A stretch of DNA of 64,000 nt from Cytobacillus firmus (lineage in GTDB: Bacteria > Bacillota > Bacilli > Bacillales > Cytobacillaceae). Numbering within the stretch: position 1 is the stretch's first letter; each line of letters opens with the position of its first letter. Position numbers and translations under genes: made by a program. The notes beneath the pieces were generated by a model, which worked only from the letters and a program-made list of their open reading frames with translations, did no database searches and was not told where the DNA came from. The DNA is taken from assembly GCF_023657595.1 (NCBI RefSeq), contig NZ_CP098323.1, positions 1,512,001-1,576,000 of the forward strand. Reading direction: 5' to 3'. Of the stretch, positions 35,656 to 44,037 are shown piece after piece.

Positions 35656-36267
35656 CTAATTAAATGGGAGCAGAACGAATAATAACAAGTCAAAAATAAG
35701 ATGGGAGACGATTACTAAGGGGATGCTTCTTTTCCAGGCATATAGCCATCCCCAGAAGATACCTGCGATTAATGCTGCAAAAGCGAGCATCCAGTATCCT
35801 GAATAAAAATGGACAGAAGTATATAGGAGAGAAGATATAATGATGCTTACTTTAACAGTTGTATGTTTCATTAATCTTTTTTGAACGAACCCTCTCCAAA
35901 ACACCTCTTCTCCTGGAACTATGATTAATATAAGCACAATATAGTGCCAAATAAACGAAGGTGAAAATCGGCCGTATAATTGTTCAACCTGATTCACTAA
36001 AGGGAGGTTGAGCAAATCAAATAAACTGTATCCCGTCCAAAATAGTCCGTATAAAAGAAAACCTGAAAGAGTTCCATAGGTAATGTATGTTCCAAAAGAA
36101 GCCTTGTCTTCCACTTCCTCCATTATGATGGAGTAACTGATTAGGAGCAGTAAAGAGGCAGAAAAGATATACCAAAAAATTGATTTATCCTGAAATGTAA
36201 AATACATAAGCAGATGTGCGAGTACCAGCCCGCCAATAAAACGGACATCTGCAGCAATATTTTTCAA
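35656..36267 (-). CDS. CPBP-family intramembrane glutamic endopeptidase
   Basis: A 203-residue membrane protein with about six helices. The CPBP/Abi motifs are seen: EEVFWRGFVQKRL (motif 1, catalytic glutamates and arginine) and SHLIFDLL (motif 3 histidine). The family includes prenyl-protein Rce1-type proteases and proteins linked to bacteriocin self-immunity. No bacteriocin genes are nearby, so no specific role is assigned. ATG 36267 follows AAAGGAG. Confidence 0.87.
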   Translation of the reverse strand: MKNIAADVRFIGGLVLAHLLMYFTFQDKSIFWYIFSASLLLLISYSIIMEEVEDKASFGTYITYGTLSGFLLYGLFWTGYSLFDLLNLPLVNQVEQLYGRFSPSFIWHYIVLILIIVPGEEVFWRGFVQKRLMKHTTVKVSIIISSLLYTSVHFYSGYWMLAFAALIAGIFWGWLYAWKRSIPLVIVSHLIFDLLLFVLLPFN

Positions 36268-36418
36268 TTGATTTAACTCCTTTCAAGCAAAAAAATAACC
36301 AAACACTATTTTAACAAAAAACAAACATAAAAAGTAAGGAAAAGATTTCTTTGGTAACGTTAAGATAAAATAATGCAGAAATGCTAATCATAAGCCCATA
36401 TGAAGGGAGGTATGTATA

Positions 36419-36529
36419 ATGACGAAATCAAAAAGAGAAAAAGAGCGTGCCTGGACAGTTAGAAAGCAGGATCAGCATCCACATGGAAAAGTGAAGTCCT
36501 TAAAAGAGCTGTCTGGGGAGAAAGAATAA
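36419..36529 (+). CDS. small basic protein of 36 residues (DUF6254-like)
   Basis: ATG 36419 follows GAAGGGAGG and encodes a 36-residue, highly charged protein starting MTKSKREKERAWTVRKQDQ and continuing HPHGKVKSLKEL. It resembles the short Bacillus DUF6254 family as I remember it. No function is known. A GGCCTCCT/AGGAGGCC hairpin follows at 36537-36556. Confidence 0.7.
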   Translation: MTKSKREKERAWTVRKQDQHPHGKVKSLKELSGEKE

Positions 36530-36626
36530 AAATTACGGCCTCCTAAACAGGAGGCCATAACTATGGAGATAAATAGAGTGGAGCCGTAAGTGGCCGATGG
36601 TTCGGATCAGACAAAAGGCAAAAACA

Positions 36627-36651
36627 AAAAGCAGCTAAAAAAGCTGCTTTT
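36627..36651 (-). terminator. terminator of the ykvS-like gene
   Basis: AAAAGCAGC/GCTGCTTTT with a 7-nt loop; the T-rich side is on the minus strand. Confidence 0.75.
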
Positions 36652-36687
36652 AAAAGTGACGTAAGAATACGCTTTCATTTTTCTTTT

Positions 36688-36876
36688 TTATACTGCTGAT
36701 TCTCTGACAACCTTATAATTTTTATGATTAACAACTGTTCTCTGATCTAATTCAAGATCCCGGTAGTTATCCATGTACGTTAAATCTACAATAACAGAAT
36801 TCTCATTTACTTTTTCTACAATTCCCTGTAGCCCATCACGGAATTCAATTATATTTCCAACCTCTGCTTTCTTCAA
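36688..36876 (-). CDS. ykvS: YkvS-like small protein (DUF2187-type)
   Basis: A 62-residue beta-rich protein, VGNIIEFRDGLQGIVEKV and SVIVDLTYMDNYRDLELD, resembling YkvS/DUF2187, a short KOW-like fold of unknown function. I start it at TTG 36876, seven bases after AAAGGAGAG. The longer open frame to 36927 lacks a site, and the ATG between lies in another frame. It stands alone. Confidence 0.8.
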   Translation of the reverse strand: MKKAEVGNIIEFRDGLQGIVEKVNENSVIVDLTYMDNYRDLELDQRTVVNHKNYKVVRESAV

Positions 36877-37149
36877 AAAGCATCTCTCCTTTTGTCCATT
36901 TCTTTCGCTGGTAGTAACAGTTTGCACTATATTTTGAAATGCGTAAAGAATTTTGCAATTCGCTGTGGCGAAGGTAAAATGTTACATTCTTTAGGTTGGT
37001 AATATTATACCAGATAAAATTCTTTTTTTACATTAAAATATTTAATATTCAGAAAAAACATCAATATGCAAATATACTATTTGATACTTCAAAATTAGCA
37101 GCACTTTATTTATGATTAAGAAAGAATGAAATAAAAGGAGTTCTGGATA

Positions 37150-37344
37150 ATGAATCATGAACAAATTCAGGAAGTGCTCGAACAATTAAAAAATGGAATC
37201 ATCTCTGAATTTCATGTGTCTAAAGAAGATTTTCTTCCTTTTCGCAGTGTCATCGTAAAAAGGGAGGACTTTAAGCATTTTCGCGGAATCGCACAGAGAG
37301 GCGGACATGTTATTTATCAATATTTAGAATCACCCCGAAGCTGA
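37150..37344 (+). CDS. small conserved-looking hypothetical protein
   Basis: A 64-residue protein, [19 protein letters not shown] at the start and [15 protein letters not shown] near the end. I do not recognise it. ATG 37150 follows AAAGGAGTT, a good site, and a TATA-rich promoter region precedes it. A long hairpin lies after the stop. The composition matches the neighbours, so it is likely real and vertically inherited. Confidence 0.7.
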   Translation: MNHEQIQEVLEQLKNGIISEFHVSKEDFLPFRSVIVKREDFKHFRGIAQRGGHVIYQYLESPRS

Positions 37345-37372
37345 TAAAGGAAATGAAGCTTAAATAAATAGC

Positions 37373-37415
37373 ACATAGCAAAGACACTTGATCATATCAG
37401 GTGTCTTTGCTATGT
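37373..37415. terminator. long perfect hairpin without a T-run
   Basis: ACATAGCAAAGACAC (37373-37387) pairs fully with GTGTCTTTGCTATGT (37401-37415). Four more pairs are possible in the loop (TGAT/ATCA). A typical T-tail is absent on both sides, so it may be an RNA stabiliser or an atypical terminator. Confidence 0.55.
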
Positions 37416-37493
37416 CTATGCAATGTAATTGAATAGAAAGCAAAGGAAACTGGGTATAAAAGCAATAGATAATTTCGAAGGGATGTGCAAAGC

Positions 37494-38237
37494 ATGAGCG
37501 ATTTTAAAGGAAAAACAGTCATTGTTACAGGAGGAGCCAGCGGAATAGGCAAGAGTATTGCCGAGTCATTCGCGAGGAAGGAGGCCAATGTTGTTATTGC
37601 CGACATTGATGAAATGAAGGGAAAAAAATTAGAAGAACATTTCAACCAACTGGGCATGAACAGCCTGTTCATTAAAACAGATGTTAAGAATGAAACGGAA
37701 ATTAAGGAACTAATCACAAAATCATTTGAGGCGTTTGGTGCTATAGATATCCTGATAAATAATGCAGGCATATCAAAGTTTCATTCGTTCTTTGATTTGA
37801 GTGTGGAAATGTGGGAGGAAGTAATCAATACGAATCTTCGGAGTGTATTCCTGTGCAGCAGGGAGGGTGCCAAATTGATGAAGCAAGGTTCCTGTATTAT
37901 CAATCTTTCATCTACGAGAGCGGTAATGTCAGAAAGCGGAACAGAAGCATACTCAGCTTCAAAAGGAGGAATTGCGTCAATTACCCACGCGATGGCCAGT
38001 ACCCTCGCTGAAAAGGGGATCAGGGTTAATTGCATAAGCCCCGGCTGGATTGAAACAGGAGATTATGAAGGTCTCAGAGAGATTGACCATAAACAGCATT
38101 TTTCCAACAGAGTTGGAAAACCCGGCGACATTGCAAGGACCTGCCTATTTTTAGCCCATCCGGAGAACGACTTTATAACAGGTGAAAATATTACAGTGGA
38201 TGGAGGCATGACGAGGAAAATGATGTATGAAGAATAA
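37494..38237 (+). CDS. short-chain dehydrogenase/reductase
   Basis: A 247-residue classical SDR. It has the NAD(P)-binding motif TGGASGIG, NNAG, the catalytic serine in NLSSTRAV, and YSASKGG with the catalytic tyrosine and lysine. The acidic residue in VVIADIDE suggests a preference for NAD. The substrate cannot be predicted from sequence; glucose-1-dehydrogenase/3-oxoacyl-reductase-like members are common. I prefer ATG 37494 (GAAGGGA ten bases upstream) over GTG 37485, which is too close to the site. It is a single gene. Confidence 0.88.
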   Translation: MSDFKGKTVIVTGGASGIGKSIAESFARKEANVVIADIDEMKGKKLEEHFNQLGMNSLFIKTDVKNETEIKELITKSFEAFGAIDILINNAGISKFHSFFDLSVEMWEEVINTNLRSVFLCSREGAKLMKQGSCIINLSSTRAVMSESGTEAYSASKGGIASITHAMASTLAEKGIRVNCISPGWIETGDYEGLREIDHKQHFSNRVGKPGDIARTCLFLAHPENDFITGENITVDGGMTRKMMYEE

Positions 38238-38388
38238 TAGTCTCTATTCTCCTTTGAATAGAAACCCTTTGTAAATTAATTATAATGATGGTGAAAAAGT
38301 AAGGAAGAGGAACAAGTCCTCTGTTCTAAATGATTCTAAATGCTCATATTTTATTAGTGCTTTAGGATGATTTAAGGGGAGGGGTTCA

Positions 38389-38760
38389 ATGGGCATTACT
38401 ATGATTAAGATTTCATCCGTATACTTTGCTGTGGGGATATTGCTGGGGTATTATATGTCGAGTACTCATTCTTACCTGTTAGGTCCTGTTCATGTCCATA
38501 TTAATTTACTCGGGTGGACGTCCTTGACTCTGGCAGGAATTCTATACTACTTGTTTCCTGCTCTTGCAGAAGGGAAAGCCGGGAAATGGCATTTTTGGCT
38601 TCATAATATCGGCCTGCCAATCATGATGCTGTCACTGTCCCTAGTCCTGGTTACAGAAAATAATGCTTTTCTTCCTGGTACTGCTGTTGGAGCTACAATT
38701 ACAGCTGTCGGCATTTTAATTTTCGTATGGAACATTCTGAAGAATTTAAAGGCACAATAG
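38389..38760 (+). CDS. small four-helix membrane protein resembling heme-copper oxidase subunit I
   Basis: A 123-residue protein with four membrane segments. The second begins GPVHVHINLLGWTSLTLAG, the histidine motif seen in the N-terminal heme-binding part of cbb3/NO-reductase-type subunit I, and another WLHNIG histidine follows. It is far too short for an oxidase (family about 450-550 residues or more). A heme-binding or NnrS-like role is possible. ATG 38389 follows GGGGAGGGG. Confidence 0.7.
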   Translation: MGITMIKISSVYFAVGILLGYYMSSTHSYLLGPVHVHINLLGWTSLTLAGILYYLFPALAEGKAGKWHFWLHNIGLPIMMLSLSLVLVTENNAFLPGTAVGATITAVGILIFVWNILKNLKAQ

Positions 38761-38894
38761 CAACTATATTTAACGCATGGATTTTTAATCTGTGCGTTTT
38801 TTTTCTTTATGGAATATTTTTAAAAACCATGGCAAACTTTTGGGATTAAGGGGATAAGCTAGAGGGTATACGGAAACTGAAAAAGGAGCTGCAT

Positions 38895-39533
38895 ATGACA
38901 ACAGATTTGCTGTTCGCCATTAGAGAATTAAGAGTTAATAACATTCTAAATGTGAATCATCTTGACATAAAAAAAGATAAAGTAACCTGCATCACCGGAG
39001 AGAGCGGTGCTGGAAAATCAACTCTTTTGAAGACCCTGAACAAAATGATTACCCCCGATTCAGGTGAAATATTTTATAAAGGCACTCCGCTGAAAGAAAT
39101 CGATTCTGTCCAGCATAGGAGAAAAGTAATCATGCTATCACAGGCTCCATTAATTTTTCCGGGCACAATAAAAGAGAACCTGATTATGGGTTATAAGCTT
39201 AACGGAAAGAAACCTTGTGATGATGAAATACTTAAACAGGCTCTACATAATATGCAGATGACTAAGGAGCTTCATGATGATGCAGGAACTCTTTCAGGCG
39301 GGGAGAAACAGCGCCTGGCATTAGCAAGGATCCTGCTCCTTAAAGCAGATGTTTATCTTCTGGATGAGCCGACTTCTGCACTTGACGAAGACACTGAGAT
39401 GATGATTTTGGAGTATTTTATACGTGAAATCAAAAAGAAACAAGCTTCCTTACTCATGATAACCCACTCCAATACAGTCAATGAACAATTCGCAGAAGAA
39501 AGAATATATTTATCGCAGTCTAACGGGCAGTAA
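38895..39533 (+). CDS. fetA: ABC transporter ATPase, FetA (YbbL) type
   Basis: A 212-residue ATPase with Walker A GESGAGKST, signature LSGGEKQRLALARIL and Walker B VYLLDEPTSALDE. With the FetB-type permease downstream it forms the two-gene FetAB iron-export-type transporter known in E. coli. The last eight codons (LSQSNGQ and stop) come from the left end of the palindromic repeat at 39510, so the natural C-terminus appears to have been replaced. The core is complete. The permease now lies 410 bp away, unusual for this operon. ATG 38895 follows AAAAAGGAG. Confidence 0.87.
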   Translation: MTTDLLFAIRELRVNNILNVNHLDIKKDKVTCITGESGAGKSTLLKTLNKMITPDSGEIFYKGTPLKEIDSVQHRRKVIMLSQAPLIFPGTIKENLIMGYKLNGKKPCDDEILKQALHNMQMTKELHDDAGTLSGGEKQRLALARILLLKADVYLLDEPTSALDEDTEMMILEYFIREIKKKQASLLMITHSNTVNEQFAEERIYLSQSNGQ

Positions 39534-39898
39534 GACCCCCACTTCAAGACTCAGAGGAATCAAAGGAGGATAAGTGGGGGTCAAACTGCCCAATCTAGCT
39601 GCGGCTCCTAGGGGCTCGAGGTCATAAGCCAATCAGCTGATGGGAAGAAAAGCACTTCCCACCATCTGCTCGTCTTATGCTTGTCACCCCAAGGCAAGTC
39701 GCCTCGCTTTATAATGTAAAGGCCCGATTGGTGAGATACAGTGAAACTTGCCGACGCGCAGGCAGAGGCTTAGTTGAACCAATCGGGTTCGTAGTGTCGA
39801 TTGATCGAAGCGCTAGCGGAGATCTTAGCCACACTAGAACGCGACTAACAATCAGTGGGGGATAAGGAAAGCCCCCACTGACTGAAGTTTCACTTTAT
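39510..39898. mobile_element. palindrome-ended element, composite copy (PATE/MITE-like, IS200/IS605-related)
   Basis: Compared with the 157-bp copy at 56190-56346, the left arm (TTATCGCAGTCTAACGGGCAG on) and right arm (CTAACAATCAGTGGGGG to TTTCACTTTAT) match almost base for base. Left hairpin: GACCCCCACTT (39534-39544) with AAGTGGGGGTC (39572-39582), extended by GGGCAGT/ACTGCCC. Right hairpin: CAGTGGGGG/CCCCCACTG. This copy has two extra blocks: a GTCTAG-type repeat (39592-39715) and a central segment (39733-39843) flanked by CCCGATTGGT and ACCAATCGGG. It lies between fetA and fetB. Confidence 0.7.
39592..39715. repeat. GTCTAG-type intergenic repeat nested inside the palindromic element
   Basis: TCTAGCTGCGGCTCCTAG, GGGCTCGAGGTCATAAGCC, CTCGTCTTATGCTTGTC and AAGTCGCCTCGCTTT match the family seen at 22792-23163 and 51328-51390. 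Its ends interrupt the sequence ACTGCCC|GTAAAGGCCCG that is continuous in the 56-kb copy. Confidence 0.7.
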
Positions 39899-39943
39899 CC
39901 CGGTCTGCGGAAGAGGTGGAGAAAACACCTATGGAGGAGTCTG

Positions 39944-40741
39944 ATGGAAAATAGCTCAATTATTGATATTGAACTTTGGAGACTAATATCAGCTTACCTA
40001 TTTGTGCTGCTTCTAATCTTAATCTTCAAGGTGAGAGGCATCGCACGTCAAAAAATGCTGGCAATGGCTGCTTTCAGAATGACACTTCAGCTTGTGATTG
40101 CAGGCTATGTATTAACCTATCTATTTGAACTTTCCGATCCGTTCTTAACGTTAGGTGTGATTTGTATTATGGAAGGTTTTGCAATTTACACAATCTATAA
40201 ACAGGCTGGAATCAGACTGTCAGTAAGCCTCAAAAAAACCATTGCGATTTCCATGATAACAGGTACAGCATTTTGTTTAATATTTTTTAATTTTGTTGTT
40301 ATTCACTTTGAGCCCTGGTATGATCCCCGCTACTTCATTCCAATTGCAGGCATGATAATAGGCAACTCCATGACAGGCATCACGCTGAGTGTAAAGGAGC
40401 TTCTAAATTCCTTTACCACCCAAAGAGATATGATCGAGGGTGCCCTGATGCTTGGTGCTGAACCCAAAATTGCAGTTAAGCCATATGTTAATCATTCTTT
40501 TGATTCCGCTGTTCTGCCGACTATAAACAATATGCTTGGAATGGGCATTATTTTTTTGCCTGGTATGATGACCGGGCAGATATTATCGGGAGTAAGTCCA
40601 TTGCTTGCGATTGAATATCAGATTGTTATTCTGCTGGGGATTTTGGGCAGTGTAGGTTTATCTGTAATTTTATTTATCCTTCTATCTTATAAGAACTTTT
40701 TCAATCAGGATGCCCAATTTTTCCCTGAAGGAAAAAGCTAG
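39944..40741 (+). CDS. fetB: ABC transporter permease, FetB (YbbM) type
   Basis: A 265-residue permease with about seven membrane segments and the UPF0014/FetB features FRMTLQLVIAGYVL, GMIIGNSMTGITL and NNMLGMGIIFLPGMMTGQIL. It partners with FetA; in E. coli the pair exports iron and protects against oxidative stress. ATG 39944 follows GGAGGAG. Because the repeat element with at least two hairpins separates it from fetA, its expression may now depend on read-through or a new promoter. Confidence 0.88.
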   Translation: MENSSIIDIELWRLISAYLFVLLLILIFKVRGIARQKMLAMAAFRMTLQLVIAGYVLTYLFELSDPFLTLGVICIMEGFAIYTIYKQAGIRLSVSLKKTIAISMITGTAFCLIFFNFVVIHFEPWYDPRYFIPIAGMIIGNSMTGITLSVKELLNSFTTQRDMIEGALMLGAEPKIAVKPYVNHSFDSAVLPTINNMLGMGIIFLPGMMTGQILSGVSPLLAIEYQIVILLGILGSVGLSVILFILLSYKNFFNQDAQFFPEGKS

Positions 40742-40825
40742 TGTTTTTATTAGCCTTGCTCACAGCATTTCACCCTTCTTGCCCGCATATAATTGAGAAA
40801 TTAATCAAAAAGGCGGGATTAAGAG

Positions 40826-41116
40826 ATGAAAAATGAAAAAGAAAAAGCATACAGAGTGAAAAGCTTATCTCAGGATATCCTCGAGCACCTAATGGAAGAC
40901 AACACAATTTATCGTCATGAAGACTTAAAACATGTAATAGAAATGCTGGCCCGATCCGTCTCAGATCTTGTTACACTCTATACGGAACGGGAAGCCGATC
41001 ATGAAACGGCTCTAAAAGGGACTATTTCAAAAATGAGAATAGGCTATAATGTACTTCAATACAAAGAAACATCAAAGATGGTTAGAAAACAAGATAAGTA
41101 CCATCAAATGCCATAG
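40826..41116 (+). CDS. small hypothetical protein
   Basis: A 96-residue, charged, probably helical protein (MKNEKEKAYRVKSLSQDIL start; KHVIEMLARSVSDLVTLYTE in the middle). I do not recognise it. ATG 40826 is preceded by AAAGGCGGG. It lies between fetB and the ptsHI leader with no terminator I can name. No signal peptide or membrane segment. Confidence 0.65.
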   Translation: MKNEKEKAYRVKSLSQDILEHLMEDNTIYRHEDLKHVIEMLARSVSDLVTLYTEREADHETALKGTISKMRIGYNVLQYKETSKMVRKQDKYHQMP

Positions 41117-41155
41117 ATTTAAAGAAAAATATAACTGAGTAGAAATCCTTAGCAA

Positions 41156-41170
41156 ATGAAAGCGTTTTAC
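41156..41170 (+). promoter_or_regulatory. possible cre (CcpA) site upstream of ptsHI
   Basis: ATGAAAGCGTTTTAC fits the cre consensus WTGNAANCGNWNNCA except at the last two bases. It lies about 45 bp before the proposed -35 box. Confidence 0.3.
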
Positions 41171-41212
41171 TCAAAAAAATGTGAACAAACGTTAAAAATT
41201 AAGGGTTTTTCA

Positions 41213-41241
41213 TTGTCTAAATGAATGTGAAATGCTATTCT
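41213..41241 (+). promoter_or_regulatory. sigma-A promoter of ptsHI
   Basis: TTGTCT (41213-41218), a 17-bp spacer and TATTCT (41236-41241). Confidence 0.55.
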
Positions 41242-41248
41242 TTTGTCT

Positions 41249-41553
41249 GAGATGTAAGTTGTCCGATGACTTAATTACAGCCCGGTAATCTTACCTGATT
41301 CTATGGAAGTGTTCGAAAAGCAGAGCAGCTTCGAGAGGAAATGATTGAACTAATTTTCTCAGCCTTTTTGAACAACTATATACATGAATAATAGGGCATT
41401 GGAAAAAATAAAACAGCATATAGGACGGAATATAAAGGTTTCATCCTGCTGCTGGTTTTGCTGAAAAAATTCCAGTTCCCGTCATTAAGTTCGTGAGGCA
41501 ACGCCTTGCACATCTTAATTCATATTCAATAATACGAAGGAGATTGATCTCAT
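41249..41553 (+). other. about 300-nt untranslated leader of ptsHI
   Basis: No gene is seen between the promoter and ptsH. The leader contains a long imperfect stem (GTTCGAAAAGC at about 41312 with CTTTTTGAAC at about 41365) and CGGAATATAAAGG/GGTTTCATCC-like pairings. I cannot match it to a known riboswitch. A GlcT-type antitermination site would be expected upstream of ptsG in B. subtilis, but ptsG is absent here. Confidence 0.4.
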
Positions 41554-41820
41554 ATGGTACAAAAACAATTTAATGTAACTGCAGAAACAGGAATTCACGC
41601 TCGTCCAGCAACAATGCTTGTACAGGCTGCAAGCAAATTCGACTCAGAAATTCACCTTGAATATAAAGAAAAGAAAGTAAACCTAAAATCAATCATGGGC
41701 GTTATGTCTTTAGGTGTTGGACAAGGTGCCGATATTACAATTATTGCTGAAGGCAGCGATGAACAGGATGCTCTTAACAGCCTTGAAGAAACATTGAAAA
41801 AAGAAGGATTGGCTGAATAA
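41554..41820 (+). CDS. ptsH: phosphocarrier protein HPr
   Basis: An 88-residue HPr. The PEP-dependent phosphorylation site His15 is in [11 protein letters not shown], and the HPr-kinase site Ser46 in [11 protein letters not shown]. It transfers phosphate from enzyme I to sugar-specific EIIA domains and, as HPr(Ser-P), serves CcpA in catabolite repression. ATG 41554 follows GAAGGAGA. The stop overlaps the ptsI start by one base. Confidence 0.98.
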   Translation: MVQKQFNVTAETGIHARPATMLVQAASKFDSEIHLEYKEKKVNLKSIMGVMSLGVGQGADITIIAEGSDEQDALNSLEETLKKEGLAE

Positions 41821-43535
41821 TGAGCTTTTTAAATGGTATTGCGGCGTCAAGCGGTATTGCTATTGCCAAGGCTTACCGTTTGGTTGAGCCAGATCTCTCT
41901 TTTGATAAAGTGACAGTCGAAAATGCTGAACAGGAAGTGAAACGCTTTCAATCAGCCTTAGCTGAATCTAAAGGTGAATTGGAAGTTATTCGCGATAATG
42001 CCCATAAAGAGCTGGGTGCAGATAAAGCAGCTATTTTTGATGCTCATCTCCTGGTATTGAGTGATCCGGAATTAATTTCGCCAATTGAAGATAAAATCAA
42101 AACAGAAAATGTAAACGCTGAATCTGCTTTAAAAGAGACTGCGGATATGTTCATTGCTATGTTTGAACAAATGGACAATGAATACATGAAAGAGCGTGCA
42201 GCGGATATCCGTGACGTAACGAAACGTGTACTTTCACATTTGCTCGGAGTACAAGTAGTGAATCCCAGCACGATTGCAGAAGAAGTTATCATCATCGCTG
42301 AAGACTTGACACCATCCGATACTGCTCAGTTAAATCGCCAGTTCGTTAAAGGATTTACAACTGACATTGGCGGAAGAACATCTCACTCAGCCATTATGGC
42401 CCGTTCCATGGAAATTCCAGCAGTAGTTGGAACAAAGGATTCTACGAAGCAAATTAATAATGGCGATATGGTTATCGTGGATGGATTAAAAGGTTTGGTA
42501 CATATTAATCCGACCCCGGAGGCTATCGCTGAATACAAAGAAGAGCACCGAAAATTCGAGGAGCAAAAAGCTGAGTGGGCCAAGCTTGTCAATGAGAAAT
42601 CAGTGACAGCTGATGGACATCATGTTGAATTGGCTGCCAATATTGGTACTCCTAAAGACTTGAAGGGTGTAGTTGGAAATGGCGGAGAAGGCGTTGGTCT
42701 TTACCGTACGGAATTTTTATATATGGGAAGAGATCAGCTTCCAACAGAAGAGGAGCAGTTTGAATCCTACAAAGCTGTACTCGAAGGAATGAGCGGAAAG
42801 CCGGTTGTAGTCCGCACACTGGATATCGGCGGGGATAAGGAGCTTCCTTATCTTAATCTTCCAAAGGAAATGAACCCATTCCTAGGCTTCCGTGCGATTC
42901 GCCTATGTCTGGAAGAACAGGATATGTTCAGGACGCAATTAAGGGCTTTATTAAGAGCAAGTACTTATGGAAACCTGAAAATCATGTTCCCTATGATTGC
43001 CACTCTTGATGAATTCCGTCAGGGTAAAGCAATCCTTGAAGAAGAAAAACAGAAGCTTGTCAGCGAAGGCACACAAGTTGCCGATAACATTGAAATTGGC
43101 ATTATGGTTGAAATTCCTTCAACTGCTGTTATGGCTGAGCAATTCGCTAAAGAAGTAGATTTCTTCAGTGTGGGCACAAATGATCTAATTCAGTACACTA
43201 TGGCTGCAGACCGCATGAATGAGCGTGTTTCTTACCTTTACCAGCCGTATAATCCTGCGATTCTGCGTTTAGTTAAAATGGTAATTGACGCAGCGCACAA
43301 AGAAGGAAAATGGGCTGGCATGTGCGGTGAAATGGCTGGAGACGAAACGGCAATTCCATTGCTGCTGGGATTAGGTCTTGACGAGTTCTCCATGAGCGCT
43401 ACATCAATTCTTAAAGCCCGTTCTCAAATCAGCCGTCTGAACAAAAAGGACATGGAAGCCCTGGCTGAAAAAGCGCTTCATATGAATACAGCTGAAGAAG
43501 TAGTCCAAGCGGTAAAAGAAACAGCTAACCTGTAA
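41820..43535 (+). CDS. ptsI: phosphoenolpyruvate-protein phosphotransferase (enzyme I)
   Basis: A 571-residue enzyme I with the active-site histidine in [14 protein letters not shown], the PEP-binding arginine region [12 protein letters not shown], and the C-terminal [28 protein letters not shown] block (metal- and PEP-binding). It starts the PTS phosphate chain, using PEP to phosphorylate HPr. It is translationally coupled to ptsH (TAATG). Full length and intact. Confidence 0.98.
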   Translation: MSFLNGIAASSGIAIAKAYRLVEPDLSFDKVTVENAEQEVKRFQSALAESKGELEVIRDNAHKELGADKAAIFDAHLLVLSDPELISPIEDKIKTENVNAESALKETADMFIAMFEQMDNEYMKERAADIRDVTKRVLSHLLGVQVVNPSTIAEEVIIIAEDLTPSDTAQLNRQFVKGFTTDIGGRTSHSAIMARSMEIPAVVGTKDSTKQINNGDMVIVDGLKGLVHINPTPEAIAEYKEEHRKFEEQKAEWAKLVNEKSVTADGHHVELAANIGTPKDLKGVVGNGGEGVGLYRTEFLYMGRDQLPTEEEQFESYKAVLEGMSGKPVVVRTLDIGGDKELPYLNLPKEMNPFLGFRAIRLCLEEQDMFRTQLRALLRASTYGNLKIMFPMIATLDEFRQGKAILEEEKQKLVSEGTQVADNIEIGIMVEIPSTAVMAEQFAKEVDFFSVGTNDLIQYTMAADRMNERVSYLYQPYNPAILRLVKMVIDAAHKEGKWAGMCGEMAGDETAIPLLLGLGLDEFSMSATSILKARSQISRLNKKDMEALAEKALHMNTAEEVVQAVKETANL

Positions 43536-43643
43536 TCAAACTGTAATATTTTGTGAGTTTTAAATATAATCTCGCGGGTAAATTAGAAGTAAGCACTTAG
43601 GTCAGACTTATCTAAGCTGATCATTCTCATTTTCCCCCCTTTT

Positions 43644-43677
43644 TAAACCGGCCTGTTAAGGCCGGTTTATTTTTTGC
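43644..43677 (+). terminator. terminator after ptsI
   Basis: TAAACCGGCC/GGCCGGTTTA with a 6-nt loop and a T-run. Confidence 0.9.
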
Positions 43678-43788
43678 TTTTACCGGTTCTCAGTCCTAAG
43701 GATGACTTAAATCACATCTTATGGTTGTTATCCGAAATAAGAAACTCTCCTATAATAAAGCTACAACAACAAAAAGGAGAGATGGAAA

Positions 43789-43905
43789 ATGGTTACCATA
43801 ATAATCAGCTTTCTCTTTCAAGATCGATATAGATGCATTAAAGAAAAACAGCAGAACGACTTATATGAGAAACAAAGCGCATTTTTAAGCCGCGTTCTGC
43901 ACTAA
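43789..43905 (+). CDS. small protein of 38 residues (YrzI-like pattern)
   Basis: ATG 43789 follows AAAAAGGAGAG by seven bases and a TATAAT (43751-43756). The product begins with a hydrophobic MVTIIISFLF and continues as a charged helix (RYRCIKEKQQNDLYEK). The pattern recalls the short YrzI family of Bacillus, but identity is too short to be sure. A hairpin, AGAAGCC/GGCTTCT with T-run (about 43906-43932), closes the unit, so promoter, site, gene and terminator are all in place. Confidence 0.5.
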   Translation: MVTIIISFLFQDRYRCIKEKQQNDLYEKQSAFLSRVLH

Positions 43906-44037
43906 AGAAGCCTGAGAAAGGGCTTCTTTTATTTCATGTTAATTTCTGTTATTTCAAAAGATTAGAATTAAGTTTTACAGATTGGGGTTTATTGTCAGGC
44001 GGTAAAGGAAAAGGTAATGAAAAAGGAGGAATTTTTC

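Noticed and set aside
39677-39865. 62-codon open frame inside the composite repeat
   Set aside because: It is made entirely of repeat sequence and has no start context; treated as a relic rather than a gene.
41820-43535. Frame overlap between ptsH and ptsI as a possible programmed shift
   Set aside because: The TAATG overlap is a normal coupling arrangement for this operon.
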